Assembly (NCBI GenBank): GCA_944368215.1
Contig: CALVWX010000006.1
Location: 1 to 64,000 of the forward strand
Reading direction: 5' to 3'
DNA length: 64,000 bases
From: an uncultured Clostridia bacterium
GTDB taxonomy: Bacteria; Bacillota; Clostridia; Christensenellales; Borkfalkiaceae
In this document: piece after piece, positions 53,666 through 62,216 of the stretch
Numbering within the stretch: position 1 is the first letter of the stretch
Layout of the letters: each line of letters opens with the position of its first letter
Notes under the pieces: generated by a model
Database searches by the model: none
Seen by the model: only the letters and a program-made list of their open reading frames with translations
What the model was told of the DNA's origin: nothing
Program-made: the position numbers and the translations under genes

Positions 53666-54153
53666 ATTAATCCCTCGGTTTCTTCTTTTAGCTCTATCGC
53701 TTTTGTAACAAAATGAGATAAAACTAAAAGAATGCTTGCTACAACAAGACCTATTACAGCTATAATAAAATAACAAAGAGCAAAAGCATTCCACCTTAAT
53801 GCAAGAAAAGCAATATTCCCAATCAGAAAAATTACTATATCTATAAGCAATAATGTTGAAGATTTTTTAATTAAATTAACGACTCCATAACTGAACGCTT
53901 CATCTTTTTTTATAGACTCGGTTATTTTCCATGCAAAAATTAAAATTATAAAACACGGAATAGAGACTGCCCAATAAAAAGTTAATTGCGTCCAGAACTC
54001 TATATTTTGACTTAACGATAATTTGGTTGGGACAACACCCATTGTGGATAATGAAATACTAAATGGATACCAAAACACGCATATACAAATGCCGCATAAG
54101 CCAAGCGCAACAATAGAACATTTTACTAGTATAGAAAGTTTAACTGTATTCAT
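53662..54153 (-). CDS. DUF2975 membrane protein
   Basis: This 163-residue protein has four predicted helices (about 8-28, 52-75, 95-115, 122-148) and the DUF2975 layout. IKKDEAFSYGVVNLIKKSS between helices 2 and 3 is the conserved cytoplasmic loop. GGAGATTTTT precedes the ATG. It is translationally coupled to the XRE regulator, a widespread Bacillota pair of uncertain role, perhaps sensing a membrane signal and passing it to the regulator (inference). Confidence 0.82.
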   Translation of the reverse strand: MNTVKLSILVKCSIVALGLCGICICVFWYPFSISLSTMGVVPTKLSLSQNIEFWTQLTFYWAVSIPCFIILIFAWKITESIKKDEAFSYGVVNLIKKSSTLLLIDIVIFLIGNIAFLALRWNAFALCYFIIAVIGLVVASILLVLSHFVTKAIELKEETEGLI

Positions 54154-54167
54154 ATAAAAATCTCCTT

Positions 54168-54179
54168 ATTGAATTCAAT
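54168..54179 (-). promoter_or_regulatory. Palindrome in the DUF2975 leader
   Basis: ATTGAATTCAAT is a perfect 12-bp palindrome between the -10 and the ribosome binding site, a plausible binding site for the cotranscribed XRE regulator. Confidence 0.4.
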
Positions 54180-54182
54180 ATA

Positions 54183-54211
54183 ATTCTACAACTTCGGTTA
54201 TGCAGAGTCAA
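54183..54211 (-). promoter_or_regulatory. Promoter of the DUF2975-XRE operon
   Basis: On the minus strand TTGACT (54211-54206) and TAGAAT (54188-54183) are 17 bases apart. Confidence 0.65.
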
Positions 54212-54305
54212 TAAATTTTTATTGTAATTTAATAAAAATCTTTAATAAATGATTAAATCTTTGTATTACTACTAATGATTTTTTAACTCAACTGATAAAT
54301 TTAGT

Positions 54306-54357
54306 CGAAACAAAAGCGCCCTGACGGCTTCAAAGCCGTCAGGGCGCTTTTGTTTCG
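54306..54357. terminator. Perfect 25-bp inverted repeat terminator
   Basis: Arms 54306-54330 and 54333-54357 are exact complements around CA. T-rich ends on both strands allow termination of the minus-strand methyltransferase. It also marks the right edge of the AT-rich island. Confidence 0.75.
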
Positions 54358-54369
54358 TGCGGAGATTTA

Positions 54370-55170
54370 TTAAAATTGAGGGTGATTTTTTGGTGTAAGT
54401 TCAAGCATTGCCGCATAGTGCTTTACCGCAAATTTTTCGGGCGCAATGCGCTTTAAAAGTTCAATGTGTTCTTTCTCCCAAAGGGCTATTTCCTTTTCCG
54501 TCAGCGAGGCGCCTATGCCTCGGCACGCCTTCATGCGGCCGTGCCAGCTTTCGCGGGTAAAGGGAACGTCCAAAGTGTATTCTTCGGAATAAACTTTTTC
54601 AAAATATCTGTAAGTTATATCGCTTACCCCGATGGGGTGAATTCTTTCGCCCTTTCCCGTCCACTGCGGGCTGTATTTAAGCACAAGCTTTTCGCTCTCG
54701 CCGGCAATTTTGTCCTCGTAAGGCAGCCATGCCATATAAAGAATAAGCAGTCTGCCGTTCTCCTTTATTATATCATGCAGTGCGGGGATAAGCCTGCTCT
54801 GGTCAAAATACCAAAAGCACTGGCAGGCAGTAACAACGTCAAAGCTGTTTTCGGCATAGTTTATGTCCTCGGCCGCGCATGCTTTAAAAGTTATGTCCAT
54901 GCCGCCTTCTTTTGCAAGTTTTTCTGCCATTTCAATCTGTCGTGGCGAAATGTCGACGCACGTCCATTGCGCTCCATATTTATACATATTGCGCGGCAAA
55001 ACACCCGTGCCCGTCCCGAGGTCTAAAACCCGCTGTCCTTTAACGCATAATCCTCTGTCTGTAATTCTTTTATAAAACGCTTCGGGGTAAATATCGCGGT
55101 ATTTTGCGTATATAAAGGAAGTTCTGCCCCAGTCAAACTCCTTTCCGCCGTCAATATCAGTATTTTTCAT
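54370..55170 (-). CDS. Class I SAM-dependent methyltransferase
   Basis: This 266-residue enzyme of unknown substrate has the cofactor loop VLDLGTGTGVLP (about 49-60), CVDISPRQIEMA, ACAAEDINYAENSFDVVTACQCFWYF and a later LLILYMAW strand, the UbiE/Methyltransf_11 pattern. The C-terminal 100 residues are specific to a subgroup with WHGRMKACRGIGASL. No Shine-Dalgarno sequence is evident before the ATG, so it may be leaderless or weakly translated. It is a lone gene with its own terminator. Confidence 0.86.
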   Translation of the reverse strand: MKNTDIDGGKEFDWGRTSFIYAKYRDIYPEAFYKRITDRGLCVKGQRVLDLGTGTGVLPRNMYKYGAQWTCVDISPRQIEMAEKLAKEGGMDITFKACAAEDINYAENSFDVVTACQCFWYFDQSRLIPALHDIIKENGRLLILYMAWLPYEDKIAGESEKLVLKYSPQWTGKGERIHPIGVSDITYRYFEKVYSEEYTLDVPFTRESWHGRMKACRGIGASLTEKEIALWEKEHIELLKRIAPEKFAVKHYAAMLELTPKNHPQF

Positions 55171-55480
55171 GTTTTTATATTACCATATATCAGCAACGCA
55201 ATGCAACTGCCGTGCATGCATTTAAAAATCCTTATTTTCCTTACATTGTTTTCGTATAGCCACAAATTTGCTTATTATGTCAAATATATAATGTATTAAT
55301 TGTATTAACTGTAGCTACTGTATTATATTTCGATTGCTATTGCGCCAAAAATACGCATTACATATTGCAACAATAAAAACCTTCTATGCGTTGCAAAAAA
55401 TAAAACGCCCCGACGGCTTCAGCCGTCGGGGCGCTGTCTTTAATTTTCAGCCGCAATTTACCTTGCGGGAGATTTTTATA
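55171..55480. other. AT-rich intergenic region between the methyltransferase and nifJ
   Basis: No gene is visible. The right part holds the nifJ terminator (55402-55433). The left part is AT-rich and should carry the methyltransferase promoter on the minus strand, but I found no confident -35/-10 pair. Confidence 0.5.
55402..55433 (-). terminator. Terminator of nifJ
   Basis: CGCCCCGACGGCT and its exact complement surround TC. On the minus strand the stem is followed by TTTTA and further T. Confidence 0.82.
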
Positions 55481-58400
55481 TTATTCTTTGCCTGCAGCAA
55501 GCTTCTTGTACTCTTCAAGGCGTTCCTTTGCGGACTCTTCGGTCTTCTCAAAGAGCTGCTGTGCAACGTCTGCGCCCTGAGTCTTGACAAGGGAGGAGTA
55601 TCTCGTTTCGCCTGCAAGGAAGGACTGGTAATTGTCGTAGTTGGGTTCCTTGCTGTCGAGCGTGAATACTTCGCCTTCGGGGTTGTACCTGTAAAGCTGC
55701 CAGTAACCGCAGCCAACTGCCGCCTTTTCTTCAAGCTGGCTCTTGGTCATGTTGATGCCGTGGTTGATGCAAGGAGCATAGCAGATGATGAGCGAAGGTC
55801 CGTGGTAAGCTTCTGCTTCGGAGATTGCCTTAAGGAACTGTGCGGGGTTGGAGCCCATAGCGCACTGTGCAACGTATACGTAACCGTATGTCTTTGCAAT
55901 CATGCCGAGGTCCTTCTTCTTGACCCTCTTGCCTGCGGAAGCAAACTTGGCAACCGCGCCGATGTTGGTCGACTTGGAAGCCTGACCGCCGGTGTTGGAG
56001 TAAACTTCGGTGTCGAGGACGAGGATATTTACGTCTTCGCCGGAAGCGAGAACGTGGTCAAGTCCGCCGTAACCGATATCGTATGCCCAGCCGTCGCCGC
56101 CGAATATCCAGATGGACTTCTTAGCAAGACAGTCTTTGTCGGCGAGGATTTCCTTTACAAGCGCGCTGCATTCTGCGTTGCAGTTGGTGCAGTCTTCAAG
56201 CACTTTAACCAGCTCTTTGGAAGCCTTCTTGCTCTCTTCCCTGTTATTGAAAGCTGCAAGCCATGCTTCGCATGCGGGTTTGCACGATTCGGAAATTTCT
56301 GCAAGCTTTTCAATTTTGCTCTTTACGGCGTTCCTTCTCGTCTCATAAGCGAGGTTGATGCCGTAACCGAATTCTGCGTTATCTTCGAAGAGGGAGTTAG
56401 CCCATGCGGGGCCGTGACCTTCCTTGTTCTTGGTGTAAGGGCATGTAGGGGAGGAGCCGCCGTAAATCGACGAGCAACCCGTTGCGTTGGCGATAATCAT
56501 GTCTTCGCCGAAGAGCTGGGTGATAACTTTTACGTAAGGCGTTTCGCCGCAGCCTGCGCAAGCGCCGGAGAACTCGAAGAGAGGAGTGCAGAACTGGCAG
56601 CCCTTGACGGTCTCTTTCTTGAACTTTGAGGTGTCAACAGCAGGCAGGTCAACTGCATATTCCCAGTTTTCGGCTTCGCCCTTTTCAAGCGATTCCGCAA
56701 GAGGTATCATCTTGATTGCGCCGCCGTCCTTTACGGGGCATACCGTTGCGCACACGCCGCAACCCATGCAGTCGAGGGGAGATACCTGCATCTTGTATTC
56801 ATATCCGGGAAGGCCGATCGCCTTCTTAAGCTGCATCGTGGCGGGCTTTTCCGCGCCTTCCTTTACGAGTGCGGGCCTTAAGCATGCGTGAGGGCATACG
56901 AACGAGCAGGTGCCGCACTGTATGCACTTGTCCTGAATGATTTCGGGAACGAGAACGGCAACGCCGCGCTTTTCGAACTTGGTCGTGCCGGTGGGAACGT
57001 GGCCGTCTGCGTTGAACTGCGAGGACTTGAGCTTGTCGCCCTGAAGGTAGAGGATGGGCTTGATGATTTCCTGATAATATTTGTCTGCATGGCCTTCAAC
57101 CATAGCGGCGCCCGTCGTAGCGTTTGCCCACGAAGCGGGAACGTCTATCTTTACAAGGTTGTCGCCTGCGGCGGAATCGATGGCGTTGTAGTTCATCTGA
57201 ACGACTGCGTCGCCCTTTCTGCCGAAGGACTTTTTAGCCATGTACTTCATGTATTCGACGGCTTTGTCGTAAGGCATAATCTGGGGATTTACGCGGAAGA
57301 ACGCCGACTGCAAAATGGTGTTCGTCCTGCCTTTCAGGCCAAGTTTGCCTGCGATGTGAATAGCGTCGATAACGTAGAGGTTGATGTGCTTTTTAGCGAT
57401 ATCCTGCTTAACCTTTGCGGGCAGGAATTCTTCAAGCTTTTCAACCGTGGTAGCGTCGGTGTTGATGAGGAAGGTACCGCCTTCCTTGATATCGCTCGTC
57501 ATGTCGTATCTCGTGATGTACGAGGGGTTGGAGCACTGAACGAAATCGGCAGAGTCGATGAGGTATTCGCTCTGAATGGGCGTATCGCCGAAACGGAGGT
57601 GGGATACGGTGATACCGCCTGACTTCTTGGAGTCATAGAAGAAGTATGCCTGGGCATGCTTGTCCGTGTGGTCGCCGATTATCTTGATGGAGTTCTTGTT
57701 TGCGCCTACGGTACCGTCGGAGCCGAGACCGTAGAACTTGCACGAGGTCGAACCTGCGGGAGCCGCGTCGAATTTTTCGGAGAAATCGAGCGAAGAGTTG
57801 GTAACGTCTTCGTAGATACCAATTGTAAAGTGGTTCTTAGGCTGGTCCTTTTCAAGGTTCTTATATACTGCAAGCACCATGGAAGGGGTGAATTCCTTGG
57901 AGCCGAGGCCGTAACGGCCGCCTACTACCTTTATGCCGGTAACGCCCTTTTCAAGCAGAGCCGAGCATACGTCGAGGTAGAGGGGTTCGCCGAGGGAACC
58001 GGGTTCCTTGGTTCTGTCGAGTACGGCAATCTTCTTTGTCGTCTTGGGGATGGCTGCTATGAGCGCGTCGGCGACGAAAGGACGGTAAAGTCTTACCTTT
58101 ACAAGGCCGTACTTCTTGCCCATGGAGTTGAGCTTATTGATGGATTCTTCAATGGTTTCGCATGCGGAACCCATGCATATGATAACTTCGGTCGCGTCCT
58201 TTGCACCCACATAGTCGAACAGATGATACTTTCTGCCGCACTTTGCGGAAACGACGTCCATCATCTTCTGAACGATTGCGGGAGCGGCTTCGTAGTAGCT
58301 GTTTGCAGTCTCCCTGTTCTGGAAGTAAGTATCGCCGTTCTGTGCGGTACCCTTCTGGATGGGATGCTCGGGGTTTAAAGAGCGGCTCTTGAAGTCAGCG

Positions 58401-59017
58401 ATATCGGCGGCAAGGCCTACTTCGTCGCAGATGGCGCGGATTTCGGCATAGTCGTCCGTCTCATCCCAGACGTCGATTTTTGCAACTTCGTGCGAAGTTC
58501 TGAAACCGTCGAAGAAATTTATGAAGGGAACTTTAGCCTTGAGCGTCGAAAGGTGAGCGACGAGCGCGAGATCCATAACTTCCTGCACGGAAGAATCGCA
58601 GAGCATTGCAAAGCCCGTCTGGCGGCAAGCCATAACGTCGGAATGGTCGCCGAAGATGTTAAGCGAGTGGGCAGCCAGGGCGCGCGCCGAAACGTGCATA
58701 ACCATGGGCAGCAACTCGCCTGAAATCTTGTACATGTTGGGAATCATCAAAAGAAGACCCTGCGAAGCGGTGTAGGTGGTGGTAAGGGCGCCTGCGGAAA
58801 GCGAGCCGTGAACGGCGCCTGCAGCGCCGCCTTCGGACTGCATTTCAGCAATCTTTACCTTCTGGCCCCACATGTTTGTTCTGCCACCCGTAGCCCATTC
58901 GTCCGCAATCTCCGCCATGGGAGAAGAGGGGGTGATGGGATAAATTGCGGCTACTTCTGAAAAAGCATACGCAACGTGGCTGGCGGCGGTATTGCCGTCG
59001 ATAGTCAGTTTTTTCAT
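55481..59017 (-). CDS. nifJ: Pyruvate:ferredoxin (flavodoxin) oxidoreductase
   Basis: This 1178-residue homodimeric enzyme oxidises pyruvate to acetyl-CoA and CO2 while reducing ferredoxin, the core of anaerobic fermentation. Domain order is complete: N-terminal pyrimidine-binding domain (MKKLTIDGNTAASHVAYAFS region, YPITPSSPMAE), transketolase-like and gamma domains (FYGLGSDGTVGANKN), then two ferredoxin-type clusters CIQCGTCSFVC and CMGCGVCATVC. CAGCGETP with GDGWAYDIGYGG and SNTGGQASK forms the thiamine diphosphate site. GGAGG eight bases before ATG 59017 fixes the start. A consensus promoter lies 150 bases upstream. Single-gene unit. Confidence 0.96.
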   Translation of the reverse strand: MKKLTIDGNTAASHVAYAFSEVAAIYPITPSSPMAEIADEWATGGRTNMWGQKVKIAEMQSEGGAAGAVHGSLSAGALTTTYTASQGLLLMIPNMYKISGELLPMVMHVSARALAAHSLNIFGDHSDVMACRQTGFAMLCDSSVQEVMDLALVAHLSTLKAKVPFINFFDGFRTSHEVAKIDVWDETDDYAEIRAICDEVGLAADIADFKSRSLNPEHPIQKGTAQNGDTYFQNRETANSYYEAAPAIVQKMMDVVSAKCGRKYHLFDYVGAKDATEVIICMGSACETIEESINKLNSMGKKYGLVKVRLYRPFVADALIAAIPKTTKKIAVLDRTKEPGSLGEPLYLDVCSALLEKGVTGIKVVGGRYGLGSKEFTPSMVLAVYKNLEKDQPKNHFTIGIYEDVTNSSLDFSEKFDAAPAGSTSCKFYGLGSDGTVGANKNSIKIIGDHTDKHAQAYFFYDSKKSGGITVSHLRFGDTPIQSEYLIDSADFVQCSNPSYITRYDMTSDIKEGGTFLINTDATTVEKLEEFLPAKVKQDIAKKHINLYVIDAIHIAGKLGLKGRTNTILQSAFFRVNPQIMPYDKAVEYMKYMAKKSFGRKGDAVVQMNYNAIDSAAGDNLVKIDVPASWANATTGAAMVEGHADKYYQEIIKPILYLQGDKLKSSQFNADGHVPTGTTKFEKRGVAVLVPEIIQDKCIQCGTCSFVCPHACLRPALVKEGAEKPATMQLKKAIGLPGYEYKMQVSPLDCMGCGVCATVCPVKDGGAIKMIPLAESLEKGEAENWEYAVDLPAVDTSKFKKETVKGCQFCTPLFEFSGACAGCGETPYVKVITQLFGEDMIIANATGCSSIYGGSSPTCPYTKNKEGHGPAWANSLFEDNAEFGYGINLAYETRRNAVKSKIEKLAEISESCKPACEAWLAAFNNREESKKASKELVKVLEDCTNCNAECSALVKEILADKDCLAKKSIWIFGGDGWAYDIGYGGLDHVLASGEDVNILVLDTEVYSNTGGQASKSTNIGAVAKFASAGKRVKKKDLGMIAKTYGYVYVAQCAMGSNPAQFLKAISEAEAYHGPSLIICYAPCINHGINMTKSQLEEKAAVGCGYWQLYRYNPEGEVFTLDSKEPNYDNYQSFLAGETRYSSLVKTQGADVAQQLFEKTEESAKERLEEYKKLAAGKE

Positions 59018-59051
59018 CAAGAAACCTCCGGATAATGTATTAATAGATTAA

Positions 59052-59077
59052 TGTGATTTCAAAAATGTGATTTCAAA
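59052..59077 (-). repeat. Direct repeat in the nifJ leader
   Basis: TGTGATTTCAAA occurs twice with a 14-base period, between the promoter and start of nifJ. It may be a regulatory site; no known regulator is assigned. Confidence 0.5.
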
Positions 59078-59169
59078 CACTCCCAAAAAGCGCGGCTCCC
59101 GTGCGGGGATGCGGCAAAATCGGCGCTTACGGGCGCACTTTTCCCTTACCGCAACTTTTTTACGCTATA

Positions 59170-59198
59170 ATTATAAAACACGTTGTGTTAATTGTCAA
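59170..59198 (-). promoter_or_regulatory. Promoter of nifJ
   Basis: On the minus strand TTGACA (59198-59193) and TATAAT (59175-59170) are exactly 17 bases apart. Confidence 0.85.
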
Positions 59199-59319
59199 CA
59201 GCAAAGTGTAAAAAAATATGCAATAAATTATCAAATAAATTTATGTTTCCGCCACGCATGTAACCCGCCCGCTTCATCGTTGTCCGCAAGATTGGCATGG
59301 CATAGTGCGGCGGTAAGAA

Positions 59320-59416
59320 TGCGGAGCAAAGATGCAACGGTACGTTGCCCGCCGCAGAACCGGCCGGCTTTATTATATATGCTCGATTGCGGGGCACAGA
59401 TGCAACGGTACGTTGC
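59320..59416 (+). repeat. Two copies of a 29-bp repeat containing an inverted repeat
   Basis: Copies at 59320-59348 and 59388-59416 differ at two positions. Each contains GATGCAACGGTACGTTGC with arms GCAACG/CGTTGC around GTA. They lie 42-138 bases upstream of the ecf promoter and 122 or more bases behind the nifJ promoter. The remaining 59018-59515 gap holds the two promoters but no gene. Confidence 0.7.
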
Positions 59417-59457
59417 AAATTTTTATCGCGCTTTCACATTTTTATGAGCATAATTTG

Positions 59458-59486
59458 TTGTTAAAACTTCTTTAATTTGTTATAAT
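59458..59486 (+). promoter_or_regulatory. Promoter of the ecf-truA operon
   Basis: TTGTTA and TATAAT with 17-base spacing, TGT before the -10, 30 bases ahead of the ATG. Confidence 0.7.
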
Positions 59487-59515
59487 TTGGAAGAATAAAG
59501 CAAAAGGAAGAAAAA

Positions 59516-61378
59516 ATGTCTCAACTTTCCGTTGCGGAAAATACCCTATCGCAAGAGGATTTTACCGCCCTATCATTCAATAACGTAAAGTTCTGGTACC
59601 CCGACGCCGAAAAACCCGCCGTCAACGGCGTCTCGTTTTCGGTAAATAAGGGCGAATTTGTCTCCATAATCGGCCATAACGGTTCGGGCAAATCTACGCT
59701 CGCCCGCCTCGTTTGCGGCCTTTTGCAGGCCGACGAAGGCAGTATAAATGTGTGGGGGCTCGACCCTTCCGAACAGAAAAACGTCTTCGAAGTCCGCCGC
59801 CACACCGGCATCGTCTTTCAGAATCCCGACAATCAGATGGTCGCCTCGATAGTCGAAGACGACGTCGCTTTCGGCCCCGAAAATTTAGGCGTCGGCAGGG
59901 AGGAGATAGGCCGCCGCATAGACTGGGCTCTTTCCGCCGTCGGCATGACCGAATACCGCCATTCCACGCCCACAAGGCTTTCGGGCGGACAAAAACAGCG
60001 CATAGCCGTCGCGGGCGTGCTGGCAATCCGCCCCGATATTCTTATACTCGACGAATCCACCGCCATGCTCGACCCCAAGGGCCGCAGGGAGGTTATCGAC
60101 GTCGTCCGCCGCCTCAACAAGGAAGAGGGCATGACCATTCTGCTCATCACCCACTTCATGGAAGAAGCGCTCCTCGCCGACCGCACTATAGTCATGAACC
60201 GCGGCGAAATTGTAATGCAGGGCGCGCCCCGCGATATATTTGAAAACGGCGAGGCGCTTTTAACCTATAATCTCTGCCTGCCCGAAATTATCAATATCGA
60301 AAACACTTTAAAGACCGCGGGCATAGAAACTCCCCCTTGCCTCTATCCCGAAGAGCTCGCCGAACACATTGCCGCGTGCGCGAAGGAGAGGGGATTGGAC
60401 GCCGTATCCTCGCCCCGCCTCGCACCATCCGACGGGGAAAAGAGGGGACCTTGGGATATAGACATCCGCGGCTTGACGTATACCTATTCTGCAAAATCCC
60501 CCTTCGCTTCCAAGGCCTTGAAGGGCGTCAGCCTGCACATAGGCGACGGCGAATTTTTCGGCATAATCGGCCACACGGGCAGCGGCAAATCGACGCTCAT
60601 CCAGCATTTAAATGCTTTAATCAAACTGCCGCAGGCGCAGAAAAAGTACAAGCCCCCCAAGGTCAAAAAGGGGCAAATACCCACTACTATGCCGCAGTTA
60701 ACCGTTGGCGAATACGACCTTGCTGATAAAAAATGCAACTTTTTGTCCCTCCGCGCCGACGTCGGCATGGTCTTCCAGTATCCCGAATATCAGCTCTTCG
60801 CCGAAACGGTGGAAGAGGACGTGGCCTTCGGGTTGAAAAATTTCTATAAAGATTTAAAAGAAGAGGAGGTAAAGGAGCGCGTATATGCCGCGTTGACGGC
60901 CGTAGGTCTCGACCCGAAAGAAGTGGCGGAAAAATCCCCCTTCGATTTATCGGGCGGTCAGAAAAGGCGCGTCGCCATAGCCGGCGTAATCGTCACCCGC
61001 CCCAAAATTCTCGTCCTCGACGAACCCGCCGCGGGCCTGGATCCCCTCGGCAAAAAGGAGATAATGGAGCTTTTGCACAAGCTTCACTCCGAGTGGTGCC
61101 GCACGGTAATAATCGTCTCGCACGACATGGACGAAATAGCCTGCAACTGCACGCGCGCCTGCGTCGTTTCGGACGGCGTCATCTTCGACTGCGCCGCCCC
61201 GCACGAGCTTTTTGCCCGCGCGGACGAACTCGTCTCTCTCGGTCTCGACGTGCCTTTGACGGCCAAAATCTGCCGCGCACTCAAAAATTACGGCATAGAC
61301 ATAGACTGCGACTATACGCCCGAAGGCTTTTCGCAGGCGGTAATACAGGCTTTCGAAGGGGGTGAGCGCAATGCTTAA
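59516..61378 (+). CDS. Energy-coupling factor ATPases EcfA1 and EcfA2 fused in one protein
   Basis: This 620-residue protein carries both ATPase halves that power vitamin and metal uptake by ECF transporters. Domain 1 (about 16-255): GHNGSGKST, IVFQNPDNQMVA, LSGGQKQRIAVAGVL, LILDESTAMLDP. Domain 2 (about 315-580): GHTGSGKST, MVFQYPEYQLFA, LSGGQKRRVAIAGVI, LVLDEPAAGLDP. The Q-loop phrases are those of EcfA1 and EcfA2 respectively, so each half kept its identity. Usually they are two genes. A linker of about 60 residues joins them. ecfT overlaps the end by eight bases; no S component is present, so substrate proteins are encoded elsewhere. Confidence 0.93.
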   Translation: MSQLSVAENTLSQEDFTALSFNNVKFWYPDAEKPAVNGVSFSVNKGEFVSIIGHNGSGKSTLARLVCGLLQADEGSINVWGLDPSEQKNVFEVRRHTGIVFQNPDNQMVASIVEDDVAFGPENLGVGREEIGRRIDWALSAVGMTEYRHSTPTRLSGGQKQRIAVAGVLAIRPDILILDESTAMLDPKGRREVIDVVRRLNKEEGMTILLITHFMEEALLADRTIVMNRGEIVMQGAPRDIFENGEALLTYNLCLPEIINIENTLKTAGIETPPCLYPEELAEHIAACAKERGLDAVSSPRLAPSDGEKRGPWDIDIRGLTYTYSAKSPFASKALKGVSLHIGDGEFFGIIGHTGSGKSTLIQHLNALIKLPQAQKKYKPPKVKKGQIPTTMPQLTVGEYDLADKKCNFLSLRADVGMVFQYPEYQLFAETVEEDVAFGLKNFYKDLKEEEVKERVYAALTAVGLDPKEVAEKSPFDLSGGQKRRVAIAGVIVTRPKILVLDEPAAGLDPLGKKEIMELLHKLHSEWCRTVIIVSHDMDEIACNCTRACVVSDGVIFDCAAPHELFARADELVSLGLDVPLTAKICRALKNYGIDIDCDYTPEGFSQAVIQAFEGGERNA

Positions 61379-62216
61379 CGACGTAACTTTCGGCCAGTAT
61401 TATCCCGCACAGTCCTTCGCGCACAAGCTCGACCCCCGCCTCAAGCTTTTAATGCTCATCGCGTATATCGTCGCGCTGTTCATCGCCGATACCTTCTACG
61501 GCCTCGCGCTGTGCGCCGTGTTCATAGTAGTCGCAACGCTCGTCTCGCGCGTGCCCTTCGGTTCGGTGCTGCGCTCGGTAAAGGGCATCGTCTTTCTTCT
61601 CGTGTTCACGTCCCTTTTAAACCTCTTTCTGCACGGCGGCGACCATCTGCTCGTCGAGTGGGGCATAATACACATCTATCTCGAAGGCGTGCTCTTCGCA
61701 GTCTTTTTAATGTTCAGGCTGATATTCCTCGTGCTCGGCTCGGCGCTTCTCACGCTTACGACAACGCCGGTCAGCCTTACGGACGGCCTCGAAAGCCTGT
61801 TAAAACCTTTAACTTTCATCAAATTCCCCGTTCACGCGCTCGCGCTCATAATGTCCATAGCCTTAAGGTTCATTCCAACGCTGATGGACGAAACCAACCG
61901 CATAATCGCCGCTCAGAAGGCGAGGGGCGCAGACTTCGAAACGGGCAACATAATAAAGCGTGTAAAGGCCATAATACCCATTCTGATACCCCTTCTTATA
62001 AGCGCCTTCCGCCGCGCGGAAGAGCTGGGCGACGCCATGGACGCGCGCTGTTACACAAACTCGCCCCACCGCACAAAATACAAAAAATTAATGTTCGGCT
62101 GGCGCGACCTCGTAGCCGCGCTCGTCGCCGCCGCGCTGATAGCGGGAGTAGTGCTCTTCAATATCTACGCATACGATATCTTCCCCGCGGCTTATCAGTA
62201 TGTGGTGATTTTATGA
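61371..62216 (+). CDS. ecfT: Energy-coupling factor transmembrane protein EcfT
   Basis: This 281-residue membrane scaffold links the ATPases to interchangeable substrate-binding S proteins. About five helices are visible. Two coupling motifs, AAQKARGADFE and AMDARCY, lie around residues 180-225 as expected. AGGGGGTGAGCGCA directly before ATG 61371 is a strong ribosome binding site within ecfA. Confidence 0.92.
   Translation: MLNDVTFGQYYPAQSFAHKLDPRLKLLMLIAYIVALFIADTFYGLALCAVFIVVATLVSRVPFGSVLRSVKGIVFLLVFTSLLNLFLHGGDHLLVEWGIIHIYLEGVLFAVFLMFRLIFLVLGSALLTLTTTPVSLTDGLESLLKPLTFIKFPVHALALIMSIALRFIPTLMDETNRIIAAQKARGADFETGNIIKRVKAIIPILIPLLISAFRRAEELGDAMDARCYTNSPHRTKYKKLMFGWRDLVAALVAAALIAGVVLFNIYAYDIFPAAYQYVVIL

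Noticed and set aside
55334..56629. Plus-strand 431-codon frame opposite nifJ
   Set aside because: nifJ on the minus strand has full catalytic motifs; the opposite frame has no recognisable domains.
59183..59200. Possible Rex (redox regulator) site over the nifJ -35
   Set aside because: The sequence only partly resembles TTGTTAANNNNTTAACAA and lacks two matching half-sites.
59018..59515. Riboswitch upstream of the ecf operon
   Set aside because: I could not recognise any conserved riboswitch core; only promoters and two operator-like repeats are evident.
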